NCBI RefSeq assembly: GCF_001625215.2
Contig: NC_030381.2
Coordinates: 41,228,689-41,292,688, forward strand
Direction: 5' to 3'
DNA length: 64,000 nt
From: Daucus carota subsp. sativus
Lineage: Eukaryota > Streptophyta > Magnoliopsida > Apiales > Apiaceae
Shown here: piece by piece, positions 11,232 through 23,100 of the stretch
How positions within the stretch are numbered: position 1 is the first letter of the stretch
Layout: every line of letters begins with the position of its first letter
Position numbers and translations under genes: made by a program
Notes under the pieces: model-generated
Told to the model about the DNA's origin: nothing
The model's database searches: none
The model's input: the letters and a program-made list of their open reading frames with translations, nothing else

Positions 11232-11840
11232 TAAATATACTAATTCAGTTTAAATTTATAAAATCTATAAATCACATGATATCATCGTCAACAACACATG
11301 TAATAAAACAGATGTAATAAAAGATACAGCGATGAATAACTGTGAAAAAAATATAATGAAACGTAATTTCTTTTTAGTTATAACTATATAGTCAAAATAT
11401 TTAGAATTTATTCGTCAAAAATTAAATACTCATATATTAAAAATATTTTTGATCATTTTGATTTTTAAAACCTGTCAAATAGAAATTTCAGATATATGAC
11501 TAGCAGGACTAATTGCACATTTCAAGTTATTTGCAAGTAAAGGTAGATGCTGAGGTTAGTTGGAGATGTCAATATGAAGACACAATTTAAACAGTCCAGA
11601 CAAACTACTTCTGTCATTAGTTTCTCCTATCTCCATTTGCCTGTTCATGTTGAGTTCATTTTCACAAGTAGCTGAGAATGCTGCTTTAAGATTAAAAAAG
11701 AATCACTTTACCATTAAAATTTCAACTGCCTATCCAGCTTTTTTCTTACAATAGAATTTACATGTTGAAGATCATGTTCGAATATGCCAACTAGGACTAG
11801 GATCTAAAAGTTTGACAAAAGCATTCTTCCAGCAGCGCAA
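11232..11840. other. Spacer before the APX6 stop codon
   Basis: AT-rich sequence to about 11500, followed by more balanced sequence that probably includes the 3' UTR of the minus-strand APX6 gene. No coding frame or repeat ends were found. Confidence 0.4.
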
Positions 11841-14800
11841 TTATATTGATTTTCTCCATCTGGCACCTAAGTTTGCAAGTTTGATATAAGCATTCTTGAA
11901 GTCTTCAAGAAACAAATCCTCGTTGTTCGCATAAGTTGAGATCCAACTGTTCACCATTGTAGGAAATGGCATATGAATTCAGTTAGCAAAGCAGCAGAAT
12001 TACTGATAAGAAAACAGTTACGCATCATACTGATTAAAATTTATATTATTTGTATCAAGCAATATCAGATAAATACAGGAACACTGGACACTATACAAAG
12101 TGGAAAGAATAATAAACACCCGCCATTATTTAGAAGCAGCTTCACATAATAAACCAGTTTCAGAAAAAAGATAATGCATCCAGCCCACTAGAGTCCCAGT
12201 CTGACTTTGAATGAAAGAATGGAACATTTAGAATTGATTTGTTTCATAGACAGGAGATTGACATTTAAGTTTAATGTGGTTCATCGATCAACTAGTAAAT
12301 AGTAAGGCCTTGGGAAAGCATAGGACGGAAACCTATTTGATAGCAAATGATTCAAAAATGGTTTAGAGGTTGAAATGTTATTTACTAGAATAAACATGTC
12401 TTTTTTATCTTCGTTTTTGACATCTGCCGTTTGGCTCCTAAAGATTCATATGCATACAAATTTGCAACAAATTAGGAAGTCTATATTGTACAAAGAGACA
12501 TAGTGGATAATAGAACTCTGAAGTAATTACCTGGAATATGGGTGTATAGACCGTTTAGGGTCAATAACTACAAATTGCCGTTAATATATGCATATTTAAC
12601 TTCACATAAACACTGATGTTGTATTTGGTAATCATTCTTTAACGCATAACGAAATGGAATTAAGACATAAGTAAAACATGGTAGTTCGGACGATATAAGA
12701 ATGAGAGGTTTGCTGTATCCGCTTTAAACCTTATGGTTGCAATAAAAGCTGTAATACATTAGGATTGATTAACTTTTAAGTTAAGGCCTAAATTGTACAG
12801 TACATCATAACTCATGGCAAAAAGATTTGTCAATTCAATATAAATTTTCCTACAAATTTGGATTTGTTGAAATCAAAATTGGCATATAGAGTTGTAAGAT
12901 AAAACTAGCACAAACCCTCCCAATTAACTGCAAAACTAGACATTAGTAAAGATACTACATATCTGTGTTCTTAATAAAAAAAAACTACGATACCTCTAAA
13001 AGATGACGATAGCCAACATTTTGGCATTCTCTTCTACTATTCGGTTACTTCTGTATCCTCATATAGTAATACCATTATAATTGATATTATCTCACATGGT
13101 TTCTCTTTCCCTGTGGATTTTAAATGTTAAGAAATGCATCGCTTATATCTAATGCAGTTATTTGTCGCCTTTGTTAGGTTAGCTGCAGCACAACATTTCT
13201 CCAGCAGGGCCTATTCGAGATGTCCAAGTTGTCTCCCACACTACTGTTTCAAGATTTGTATGCATTTTTTACCTCCGATTTCATAAATGTGAAGGAATAT
13301 TAATTTAACATGGGCCTACACATTTTACTAGAGTAGTAAGATCTTGTAAAGGGAATCCACCACAAAGTAACAAACTTTGGTTACTGGAACTGTGCTGATA
13401 ACTGATAAATTTATTCATTAAGTTCGCAAAGGTACTACTTTTGGGATATCTAAGGTATTGGAGGAAATTTAGTAATATATGTATACTTCCTTAATACTAA
13501 TACAGTACAACAACTACTAAAGGAATTCTGATAGTGTAATTACCTTAAGCATTCATCATCTTGGACGAGTGCTCGGTCTGAGGGAAGACCGATCATACTA
13601 CCAGCTACAGCATGAATAAGAAAAAGTTAACATATAAGCATAGAAATGTAAAGAAAGAAGAAACATTAAATGTTGAATATTATATTGTGTATCCCCTAAA
13701 TTCCAAAAGTCTGAATATCTCTATATATTTAACAAAATCCTAAGACTTTAGGCATAACAGCTCTTAAATGTGATGAACCATTTGGATATAGTCCTTGCTC
13801 AGTAACTGACAGTAGAAAACTGGAAAAACTCAAATAAGAACTGTAATATTTCTATATATTTAACAAAATCCTAGGTACTTAGGCATAACAACTCCTAAAT
13901 GTGATGAACCATTCGGATATAGTCCTTGCTCAGAAACTGATAACAGAAAACTGGAAAAACTCAAAAAAGAACTGTATATATTTGATATAAGAAGATGTAT
14001 ACATTTATAAAATGCTTTGGATCACACATCAGTCACTTGGTTAAGTTTGTTTGTATTTATAAGCACAAGCCTACAACTAATGGTAACTAAATTAGCTAGC
14101 AATATTTGGATCCGCCTGTGGTCGATTGTCAACGATTCGGTACCTATTAGCCTCACGGGCTTCGACTTGGGGTTTTACATATGGTGTCAAATCTTGACAA
14201 CATAGTGGTTTGTGCACCGCCCCAGGCTGCTTAGATTTGTTTTTTGGGCTTGACAAGGAAGTCTTGTTACAGCTGATATCAGTTAGGCGGTTAAGTATGA
14301 ATGCCTTCATAAGCAGAAGCATACAATTGATGTGAACCAAATTAGCTAGCAATTTTGGATCCGCCTGTGGTGGTTTTCTGAACCATTCTATAATGAGTTA
14401 ATTTTGTGGGTTTGGAGTTCTTGTATTACTTGGACGTCCACCTTCAATTCTAAACATATACCGTAATATAATGAACTACTAGTCACTTGTAAAGTTATAA
14501 TGTACAGTCTTCTTTTTCCTGTTCAGGATTTTTTTACACTCCCTTTAGTCTCTTATTACTACATGAACTTGATTCTCTGGAATTAAGCCAGCAAGCAGAT
14601 CTATAGTAGAGTAAATACCTTGTTAACTTTTATAATGAGACTTAATGATAAGAAAACAGATAAAAGCTGCAACTTTTAATGACTTGAAGTGGTTAAACAT
14701 CAATCACCTGACGACAACCATGGCTTTTCAAGAAGTATTTTGAAGTATGAATTGTCAAAGACTGTAGGTTCCCCAAACCCTTTACCTCCAATAGTATGAG

Positions 14801-17800
14801 CACCAGACAGAGCAACAAGCTGTTGTGCGCTGCCAACAAAATATTGTTATATATAGCATACCACACTTTTGATATCATGAAGCTTACCATAATGTGTGAA
14901 ACACAACTTTCAGTATCATGTTTACTGACTTCTAAATTGTTGGCACACAAGATCTCTCCATGGCAATCAGAATGAAAGCATAGCCTCATGTCACCTAGTT
15001 GTACTAATTTATTATTACATTCAACCCAAAAGAACAGTTCTTGTTATATTTTCCTGTCTGTCAACATATTTAGATAGCAGCGTACGATATAAACTTATAA
15101 CTGTGTGCAGAAGTTGAGTGCATACAACAGTTTTCACGAAGCTAAGGTTTCTTCGTAACCTTGTATAGTATGGTTTATCAACTAACTCATCAGCTTATTC
15201 ATCTTTCTAAAAAAAAATATTATTACAGAGAAAGTTTTGTTTAAGTTTGTCATATACTTACGAGAAACATTTCTTTTGAAAGCACTGTTTCAGGGTAGAA
15301 GCATCAAATGATTCTGCAGGAAGTTTGTCTTCAGGATCAGGCACCCTATTAAAGCAGAAACATACTTTAAGCTGCGAAAAGAGCTGTTAAATAAAGCTAC
15401 TACTGGAAATGGAACAATATGTAACATAACTATAGCTCTAGGACATCTAATATTTAATCTATTTAAAATTACTTGAATATAAGTTTATAATTCTCTATGT
15501 TCCATAGTAATTACTCACAATGTTTATTTATCTTCCAACAGCATTTGACATGGGGAAAATAAACTTTTCTTACATTGAATCTATTCTGCCTAACTGAATT
15601 GGGATGGAGGGACCTCCACAAATTGAAACAGCTTCTGCTCCAGCAACAGCAATCATATCTGCCCACGAGACTATAGAGTAGACGAGAAAAATGAAGTTAG
15701 CCAAGCTACCATGACTACCAGTATATCTATATGAGCTTCAAAAATTGAAGGTCAGGAACCTTTCTGTATCACATCAATTTCGCTCTTTGCTTTCTGTAGA
15801 ATCTATGTGAGAATGCACCCACCAAGGAAATAGTCGGATTTAGGCCAGGTAAAAGTTGATCAGTCTGGGTGTATGTTCGTATATGTGCAAATTGGACAAA
15901 TAAATAGAAGTATCAGATAAGTACAGCATGCATGACAACAAATGAATGCTACAAAATCACATGAAGGGAATAAAGCTAAGGGTCACTTAAATAACAGACT
16001 TTACCTTCAACGATTTTTTCAGACCTCCATTTTCTGGTCTGTCAAGTTCATAAACTATAGACCCATTCATTCCACCTGAGATTTGGGTAAATTATTGATA
16101 TAAGAGAAAATGTAAAGGCCCGTATTGTACTAAGCATTTCATGGTTTTTAAGAATAGAGTGGATATTTCAGTATGTCATAACCGATATGGTACTAGCACT
16201 TTATGAAGGAGCAACAGAAATGCTATTTTTAATCCTCTTTCTCTGTAACAGGATATGATAGTGGAAATCTTTTAGCATTTGAATTTGTTATAGCCAAACC
16301 AGTATTTCACAAGATTGGTGTCTGAAAAAAGTACCTAATTTTGTGTCCATTTCAAAAGTCCCTGCATCATGAAAGACAAGACGTAGTACACCAGGAGCCT
16401 TGCTCTTGGTCAACACCTTCCTCACCTCTCCCTGTATGAGCTGAAATTCACTGGCATCCATGTATTGCAGTCAAAGTAAATATACCGAAAGTTGCAAGTA
16501 CTCAACACATTTATGATTTTGAAAAACATTGTGAGATGACCATCAATGGACACAGTATGGGACTGCTTTAGGGGCACACGGCCCTAAAAAATAAAAATTA
16601 ACTGATTTAGTAGTATTATCTTGCTTCTTTGAAGAATACAACAGTGGGGTCGCGCTCAAGAGAGAACCAGTCCTTAAAATAGAACCATAGAACCATTAAG
16701 GTTCTGCTGCAGAACCCTAAATTTTAAATAGATTTTTAGGATTTAAATCTAAATACATGTTTTTTTCATATTTCTTCATCGTTGTATGTGTTCAAAAATA
16801 ATTTTAAAATCTAATACATAGATATTGACATTTTTTGCATGTGAAGTTCTGTTGCAGAACCCTAACTCATACTTAAGTTCTGCTGCAGAATCCTGCCTTA
16901 TAAGGTAAGGGTTCTATGGTTCTCTCTTTAATGGTTCTCTCTTGAACATGACCCTACAACAGTGATGTGCATTAGATTTTCAAAAACTTCATGCAAATTC
17001 TATAAGTTGTATATCTAGTCCCTTTATTTAACTCTCAAACTTCTTGCAGAGCTTCAGAGTCTTTGAAGTTGATGAAGATTTACTATTTAAAGAAGACTTA
17101 ATGTCTTTCTGGCATCTTACAACTAAAGTTTCTGAAACTGCCACTAGAGAGATTATAATTTTATTATAGCTAATCATCCTGAGGGGCAATATACCTTAAC
17201 ATTCTGATAATTTTGATTGGAAATAGTGAAAAATTTCTTGAGGGAATATGCAAAGTCTAAATTATTTTGTTTTGCTGGTGAAGCTGAACTATATAGCATT
17301 ACTAGACACCAGTAACTGTAACATTAAAAAAGTCACATGCTCACTCGTAGAGTTAGATAGTCAGTCACATTGTAAAGAAACAACATCAATTTTTTAGCCC
17401 CACAAGTAAAAAATTAGCTATTTAGTAAAATTCTACAGGCCTTACAATTTCGGAGAATTTGGGAGAGTCAGTAACTTAACATATAAAACAAGTAAGGCAA
17501 TTAAAATCTCCTAAAAGAATTACCAGTAACTTACAAATACGAAAAATAATGTCCAAAAATATGTTTTTTTCCACCTCATATCACGTGTACGAAGTTAAAA
17601 CGACTATTATTTTGGGGCAGAGTGAGTAGCTTACTCCTCGTCAGTAGCAGCAAAAGCTGGCATAGATGTATCAAGAGGAAGTAGGAAAGACAATGTGGAG
17701 GTGAATGCAAGCGTCCTCCTCCCCCATTTGAGATTCACAACTGCTGAAATTCATGATTTACATATATAAACAAACAGCCACAGGCACATGGGTATGTATA

Positions 17801-17972
17801 TCTTGATGCAAAATGAGCAAGTATAGTTACCTTGAGAATCATGATGATTGGAGGATGATTTTGATGATACAATTTTAGCGGTGAGATTGTTAGCTGGAGG
17901 AGTGGGAAGTGTGTTGTTAAACAAGTTTAGTAAGGAGTTGGAGGAAGTGAGAACTGAGAAGTGAGCACTCAA
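11841..17972 (-). CDS. APX6: Ascorbate peroxidase-related haem peroxidase (APX6 / APX-R)
   Basis: Ten exons, complement(join(11841..11946, 13544..13604, 14708..14829, 15262..15345, 15574..15670, 15760..15802, 16005..16075, 16335..16450, 17635..17743, 17831..17972)), give about 316 aa with consistent phases. The haem-peroxidase fold is clear. The distal site LRLVFHDAG (His near 111, Arg four before it) has Phe where true APX has Trp. The proximal helix LVALSGAHTIGG holds the axial His. VFDNSYF holds the Asp that pairs with it. The loop after the proximal His is short and lacks the Arg that binds ascorbate in true APX. This fits the APX-R group (At4g32320), a plastid-linked haem peroxidase not thought to depend on ascorbate. 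The Ser-rich first exon looks like a transit peptide, but its frame opens at TTG 17972 and has no upstream ATG. The nearby ATGs belong to another frame that stops after about 20 codons. The true start is therefore unresolved. Confidence 0.88.
13721..13978. repeat. Tandem duplication in APX6 intron 9
   Basis: Two adjacent copies of a unit of about 131 bp begin CTATATATTTAACAAAATCC at 13721 and again at about 13852. They share blocks such as GTGATGAACCATT and ATATAGTCCTTGCTCAG with scattered differences. The duplication is non-coding and older than a fresh copying error, because the copies have diverged by roughly a tenth. Confidence 0.85.
14040..14385. mobile_element. Old TRIM-like (terminal-repeat in miniature) remnant
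   Basis: Two diverged direct repeats (about 14059-14125 and 14302-14370) share TTAGCTAGCAAT and TGGATCCGCCTGTGGT. They flank a short non-coding interior. Both resemble the terminal repeats of the TRIM at 51.0 kb (TTGCTAGCACTTTTG, CGACCTGTGGT). The element is broken and looks clearly older than that copy. It lies in APX6 intron 8. Confidence 0.55.
16647..16954. mobile_element. Mutator-like MITE in APX6 intron 2
   Basis: This 308-bp element begins GGGTCGCGCTCAAGAGAGAA and ends in the matching inverted sequence (read in reverse, GGGTCATGTTCAAGAGAGAA). Internal inverted blocks include GTTCTGCTGCAGAA. The flanks are a perfect 10-bp repeat, TACAACAGTG, at 16637-16646 and 16955-16964. The size of the target duplication suggests Mutator. 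A related single end lies near 23430. Confidence 0.87.
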
Positions 17973-18151
17973 ACATCTTCACCATAGGATAATACTAATG
18001 CTGTTGATAAGAGAAGAAAAACACACCCCACACTTTATTTCTAACTCACAATTTCCGCCTTTTTATTATTTTGTCCCAGAATGATGACTCTTATTTGTAA
18101 AATAATTTAAGATATATATATATAACATAGTTGATCTATACTTAATAAAAG
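17973..18151. other. APX6 leader and promoter-proximal region
   Basis: This is a short stretch between the open APX6 first exon and the fold-back element. It contains ATG codons near 17988 (minus strand) that are out of frame with the APX6 product. Confidence 0.4.
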
Positions 18152-18705
18152 GGGTTAATTATCTAGTTGGTCACTGAAGTGGGCTTAATGTATCAAGTTG
18201 GTCACTGAACTCAAAACGGTATCAAGATGGCCATTGAAGTGGCCATAAATATCAAACAAGTACCTTGAAATATAAATTCAAGTAGTAAAAATATTATTTA
18301 TAAAGTTTTACACATTATTTTTGAATGTTACCAGAACCAAGTAAAAGGTTATCACTTCTAATATTTATGATAATATATTTAGATTTTATCAAGTTTATTT
18401 ATTATTTATTTTTAATTAAAACAAAAAAAATAACTATATAATAAAATATAAATAATAAATAAACTTGATAAAATATAAATATATTATTTTAAATATTAGA
18501 AGTCATAACCTTATAGTTGGTTGTGGTAACATTTAAAAATAATGTCTAAAACTTTATAAATAATATTTTTAATGATCGAACTCATATTACAAGGTACTTG
18601 TTTGATATTTATGGTGACTTTAGTGACCATGTTGATACCATTTTGAGTTCAGTGACCAACTTGATACATTACGCCCACTTCAGTGACCAATTTGATAATT
18701 AACCC
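18152..18705. mobile_element. Fold-back MITE, nearly palindromic over its length
   Basis: The element runs from GGGTTAATTATCTAGTTGG to its complement ending ATTAACCC. The arms pair for well over 200 bp with few mismatches (for example TTGGTCACTGAACTCAAAA and its complement near 18640), leaving only a small AT-rich centre. The flanks are similar but not identical (CTTAATAAAAG against CTTAAAAGG). It is non-coding and was probably moved by a Mutator-type transposase. It sits about 180 bp upstream of the APX6 first exon. Confidence 0.85.
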
Positions 18706-20163
18706 TGCTTAAAAGGGTATATTATTCAATTAGAATTTTAAATGATTTTTTTCGTTCACGAAATCCAGATAATATTCGACTCAGATTTTAAAAAATATAA
18801 TAGAATTTTGGGATATTCAGTTTATATTTTAAATTATGTTATAAAATCCGTTGATATTCAACTAGGATAATGTTTTAAAATCTGATGATATTCCATTGGA
18901 ATTGTTTAAGATCTATTAAAATTCGATGGTAAATATTGATGGATTTTGTCGATTATATAATATATTTTAAATTTTTTGAAATCTCTTCACAATTCAAAAT
19001 TCATTAGATTTTGAAACGCTGTGCTTAAACCCAAATTATCTATACCAAATCTATCAAAATGACACAAAATCAAAATCAAATACAAATCCATTAAAATTGA
19101 ATACCCCTTTGAAATAAGCCAACTCACTTCTATTTTGTCTTTATCTGTTACATGCGCAACTTTTTTTTTAATCGATGAACACGACCCAACAGGGATTCTT
19201 TATTTTGTCTTTGTTTTCTGATTCTTTTACTCAACTTCCAAGTCTGTGTTTAAGACTTATTTCTTCATTTATTATGTATCCATCCCTTCAGTTTTTCCAC
19301 TAACAATCATAATAATATAAAACAATATCCTAAATCGATGTTAGAGTTTCACTCTTATTGACATTTCTGTCAAGTTCTCACATCTCTGGAGCAGGAGTCA
19401 GAGAAAAATGGAACTAAACCAAAATATTCAACTGACTTTAGGAAGTGTAAGATTCGAATACGATCAACTTCTAACAAATGCTGATGCTACCAAGAGATGT
19501 CTGCAAGCAAAAACAAGGGAAGTGGCTTTCTCCAGCTAGACCTACTTTGTTGCGAGTCTTACAATGGCAGGTAAGAATCAGATACCACGATTCACGGAAC
19601 TCAACTGAACACAGACTTTCGAGAAATGACAAATGAACGGGAAACAGACAATTTTTACAAATCTCTGTGGGAGTATGTGCTAACATATCTATACACGAAG
19701 GAAGAACAGTATCAACGGCAGATTACTCCCAATAAAAGATAAAAACAAATCACAATTATAGCTAGGAACCAAATGTAAATATAATTAGATTGTTCTGCAT
19801 TGTTGCAATCAATTTTGTATCAGGAATATCCTTCTTTCTCAGCTGAAGATGTTAGGATCAGCGCATGATGATGCCGTCACCACATAAAATTGTGGGGATA
19901 AGTGTTTCCACAGATGGTGATTTCATATGCCATCTATGCTGGTGTTAAACTAATTTACTCTTCAAGCAGTCTGCTCAACTTGTATCATTCGTCAAAAAAT
20001 AAGACAGATGAAGTACTTCTCACCCTCATAATGCCACTACTAAAGATTGCCACATCTATCAAACTCCCCATATATCACATATGATAACATGGGAATACCT
20101 TAATGGCAGCAGCTGATTCCCCTTCAACGGGAACAACAGTAAACTTGAAGAATCCTTTATTTG
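18706..20163. other. Spacer between APX6 promoter and UGNT1 3' end
   Basis: The sequence at 18720-19100 is AT-rich and consists of many short variants of AAAATCTATTAAAATTCGAT on both strands, possibly another old inverted-repeat element without clear ends. The rest (about 19350-20163) has balanced composition and probably includes the UGNT1 3' UTR. No supported gene was found. Confidence 0.4.
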
Positions 20164-23100
20164 TCACCTGCCTACGAGTTTAAAGTAGGCATACAAACCA
20201 GATCCAAGAAAACCAAGAACTTGTCCAACAACATTCAACTGTGAAGGAAAAAAGAGACCTCAGAAGCGATTTAGATTTGGTGTAAAATGACATTGAGATG
20301 CTGAAATGAATAACAAATATCAGATATAACATGAAAAATAAAGATCAGATAATCACTCACAAAATCAAACGGGAGTCCGCCAAAAAATATCCATCCGAGT
20401 GCTATAGTGAAAAAGTCCTGCAGAAGAATGAAAATTATATGAATGGTAATATAACTTTTAGCTTGTTGTAATCACAGATCCGAGATTCTTGCCACCTGTA
20501 CATGGCTGATAAGATGAATAACCAATGATAAAACAGGTGCCAAATGTATTGCATCACATACATTTGTTATCCCTCCTAAACTCAACCAAATCATTTCTGT
20601 GATGATACTAAAATAGCTCAACCACTTGTCTTCCAAACTTGAATGAATTTAGACAGGAAGATGGCGAGGGAGAATAAACTTTAATATACAAGTAACTAGA
20701 GAGTTAGTTTAAAAGGATAACAGGGTTACTATCAAGGAGTGAAACCAAAATCAGTGACTAACAGACCACAAGTACAAGTCAATAGTTTCCTAGCAGAAAA
20801 TGTTTACAATCAAGGCGATTATGTCTCCTAACTTGATTCGAATCAATATATGCCATCAAGATGTTATAATATATACAAAGACACACTATCTCACAAACTA
20901 CAAAAATGTAAAAACCCAGTTTATTACTCTGCCTTGGTACTTCTCCTGTACTAGTCACCGTAAGATTTCCAACCTGAGATTTTCTTTATCATATTCTTGT
21001 TCAGTAATGACTGCTTCAAAAACATCAAGGTTACCCATTAATCTGATTATACCAGTAAATTCTATGCACCGAATTATGTATTAATACATAAAGAATCACA
21101 CAAATTAATATAGTGTCTGGTAACAGCACCCTAAATAGAAAACGAAGAAAGCAAAAGCAAATACCTTTGCAGAAAATTTTGACCAATTTTATCTTTTAAA
21201 TATTCAAAGTACAAATAAAAGTAAAAGTTATAAATGGTGAAAGTTTAAAACACTTTATAAACACGGAGAGTTATAATGGAGGTAGAAGGTTAGCATGACT
21301 TGTGTGTTCATGGATTTTTTAGATTTAAAATAAATCTGTCTATATAAACAAAGATAAAAAATTAAAGTTGGCGCTTGTTTAGTTGTTAAACATTTTATAT
21401 GTTGACATGGTCAATAAATTGGGAGTAAAAAGAATTCTTACTTTTGTGAAAATGTCACAGACCGTCAATTTTTAAAGAAAGGAAAGAGTAATGTGTGTCT
21501 GTTTGTGTGTGTGTACAGAGAATACTACAAATTGCAACACACTGCACAAGGAAACAAAAGACTAATTTGGCAGAGCTGCAGAGGCCGGTAGAAACTAGAG
21601 AAATTCATATATTAAAATCCACAGTACATCTCAGTACATTTGTATATGCTCATACAATTAAATCTATTCTAAATAGTCAGATTCGTTCTCATTTAAGTTA
21701 CAATTTATACAGCAGCATTTGTAGAATAGATTAACTAGCGCAGGACATGGTTAAGATGGAGTGAAAGAAATTATAACCAATCTCCACAGAGAACACATGA
21801 CACTCAAACAATCTTTTGTTTAGTTCACTTGCACATCAGTCCTTGATAATTTACCTTTAAGAATTAATGGATAATTATATAACCTTATTTAGTGATGTAA
21901 CTTTTACTCAGCAAGAACAAATCTGTATAGCATATTCAATTAAAGACACTTATTCAGTTCTAATCTACATAATAAACCACTACTATATGTACAAAAGAGG
22001 ATTTCTTCCTCTTAGAACTGTTATAGCCTAATTTAGCAGCACTTTTCTTTTTAATGTTCTTTTGCCATATTCATTTGTTCCCTTTATGTTGTCCTGATAT
22101 ATTTCTGTTAGTGCAGTACCACAATTAAAGCTTATATTACGGAGGTTACCAATTTGTAAATGAGGTTCCACTAGATTTACAGAAAAGAAACATATTTATT
22201 TAAAAGAAGGAAAGAGAACAAGAAGGAAAGAGAACAAACACCAATGGAAATGCAAACCTTCAAATTGCCACAGATTGTTTGTGTGACTGCTGAATTGAGG
22301 GTTGTATTCAGAAAGATGCTGTAATTCAAGAAGAATGCCAGTACGCATGAGAGAAGCATCACAAGCTGCCCAGTTTAAAGATGCAGAAATACCATTATCA
22401 GAAGCTACAAGATCAATGAAAACATTTGGCAAAAAATGAAGGAGAACTAAATTTCGAACAAAAGCATCATGACACCAAGTTATTGAGTATATAAACGAAG
22501 TGGTAACCTCAAACAGATCAATTAATAGATAATATAGTCCTCTTCTCATATTTGCATCGCCAATATATTTATTTAATCACTTGAATGCAATTTATTTACC
22601 AAAATAAAGAGAATAACTATATAACTTTAATATGCATCATCAACAGATTCATATGCATGGCTTTCAAGCAGACTTTTCATTGTAATTAAAACATATAAAG
22701 ACACCAATATTGCGCTCTATAATAGTCTACATATCAGATTCTTATTTACCCAACCTACAACATTGTGTACTGGCATCAAATATGTACACAAGTCGCAGCA
22801 CATAAACCTAATTTATGATTTCATAAGATGAAATGTGAAAGAGAAACAAATGAATGTGAAAAGTAGTGTTTTTGTTAAGATATTCGTATACAGAATTTGA
22901 TACTTGGGAAAGAATATTGTAGAAAATAAAAACTATGGTATTTCCTTTCAGGTTTAACCTTGTAAAACCCACCAATTCAATAGACTAGATTATATCACAC
23001 ATTATTATAATGTGTACTTTTCCAATGGATTGGGAACAAAATATTTCACTTTATGTTGAAATAAACTATCAAAGATATTCTACATTAGTTCAGCATAATC

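Noticed and set aside
18720-19100. AT-rich sequence with many AAAATCTATTAAAATT-like motifs on both strands
   Set aside because: It may be an old transposon but no ends or target site could be placed.
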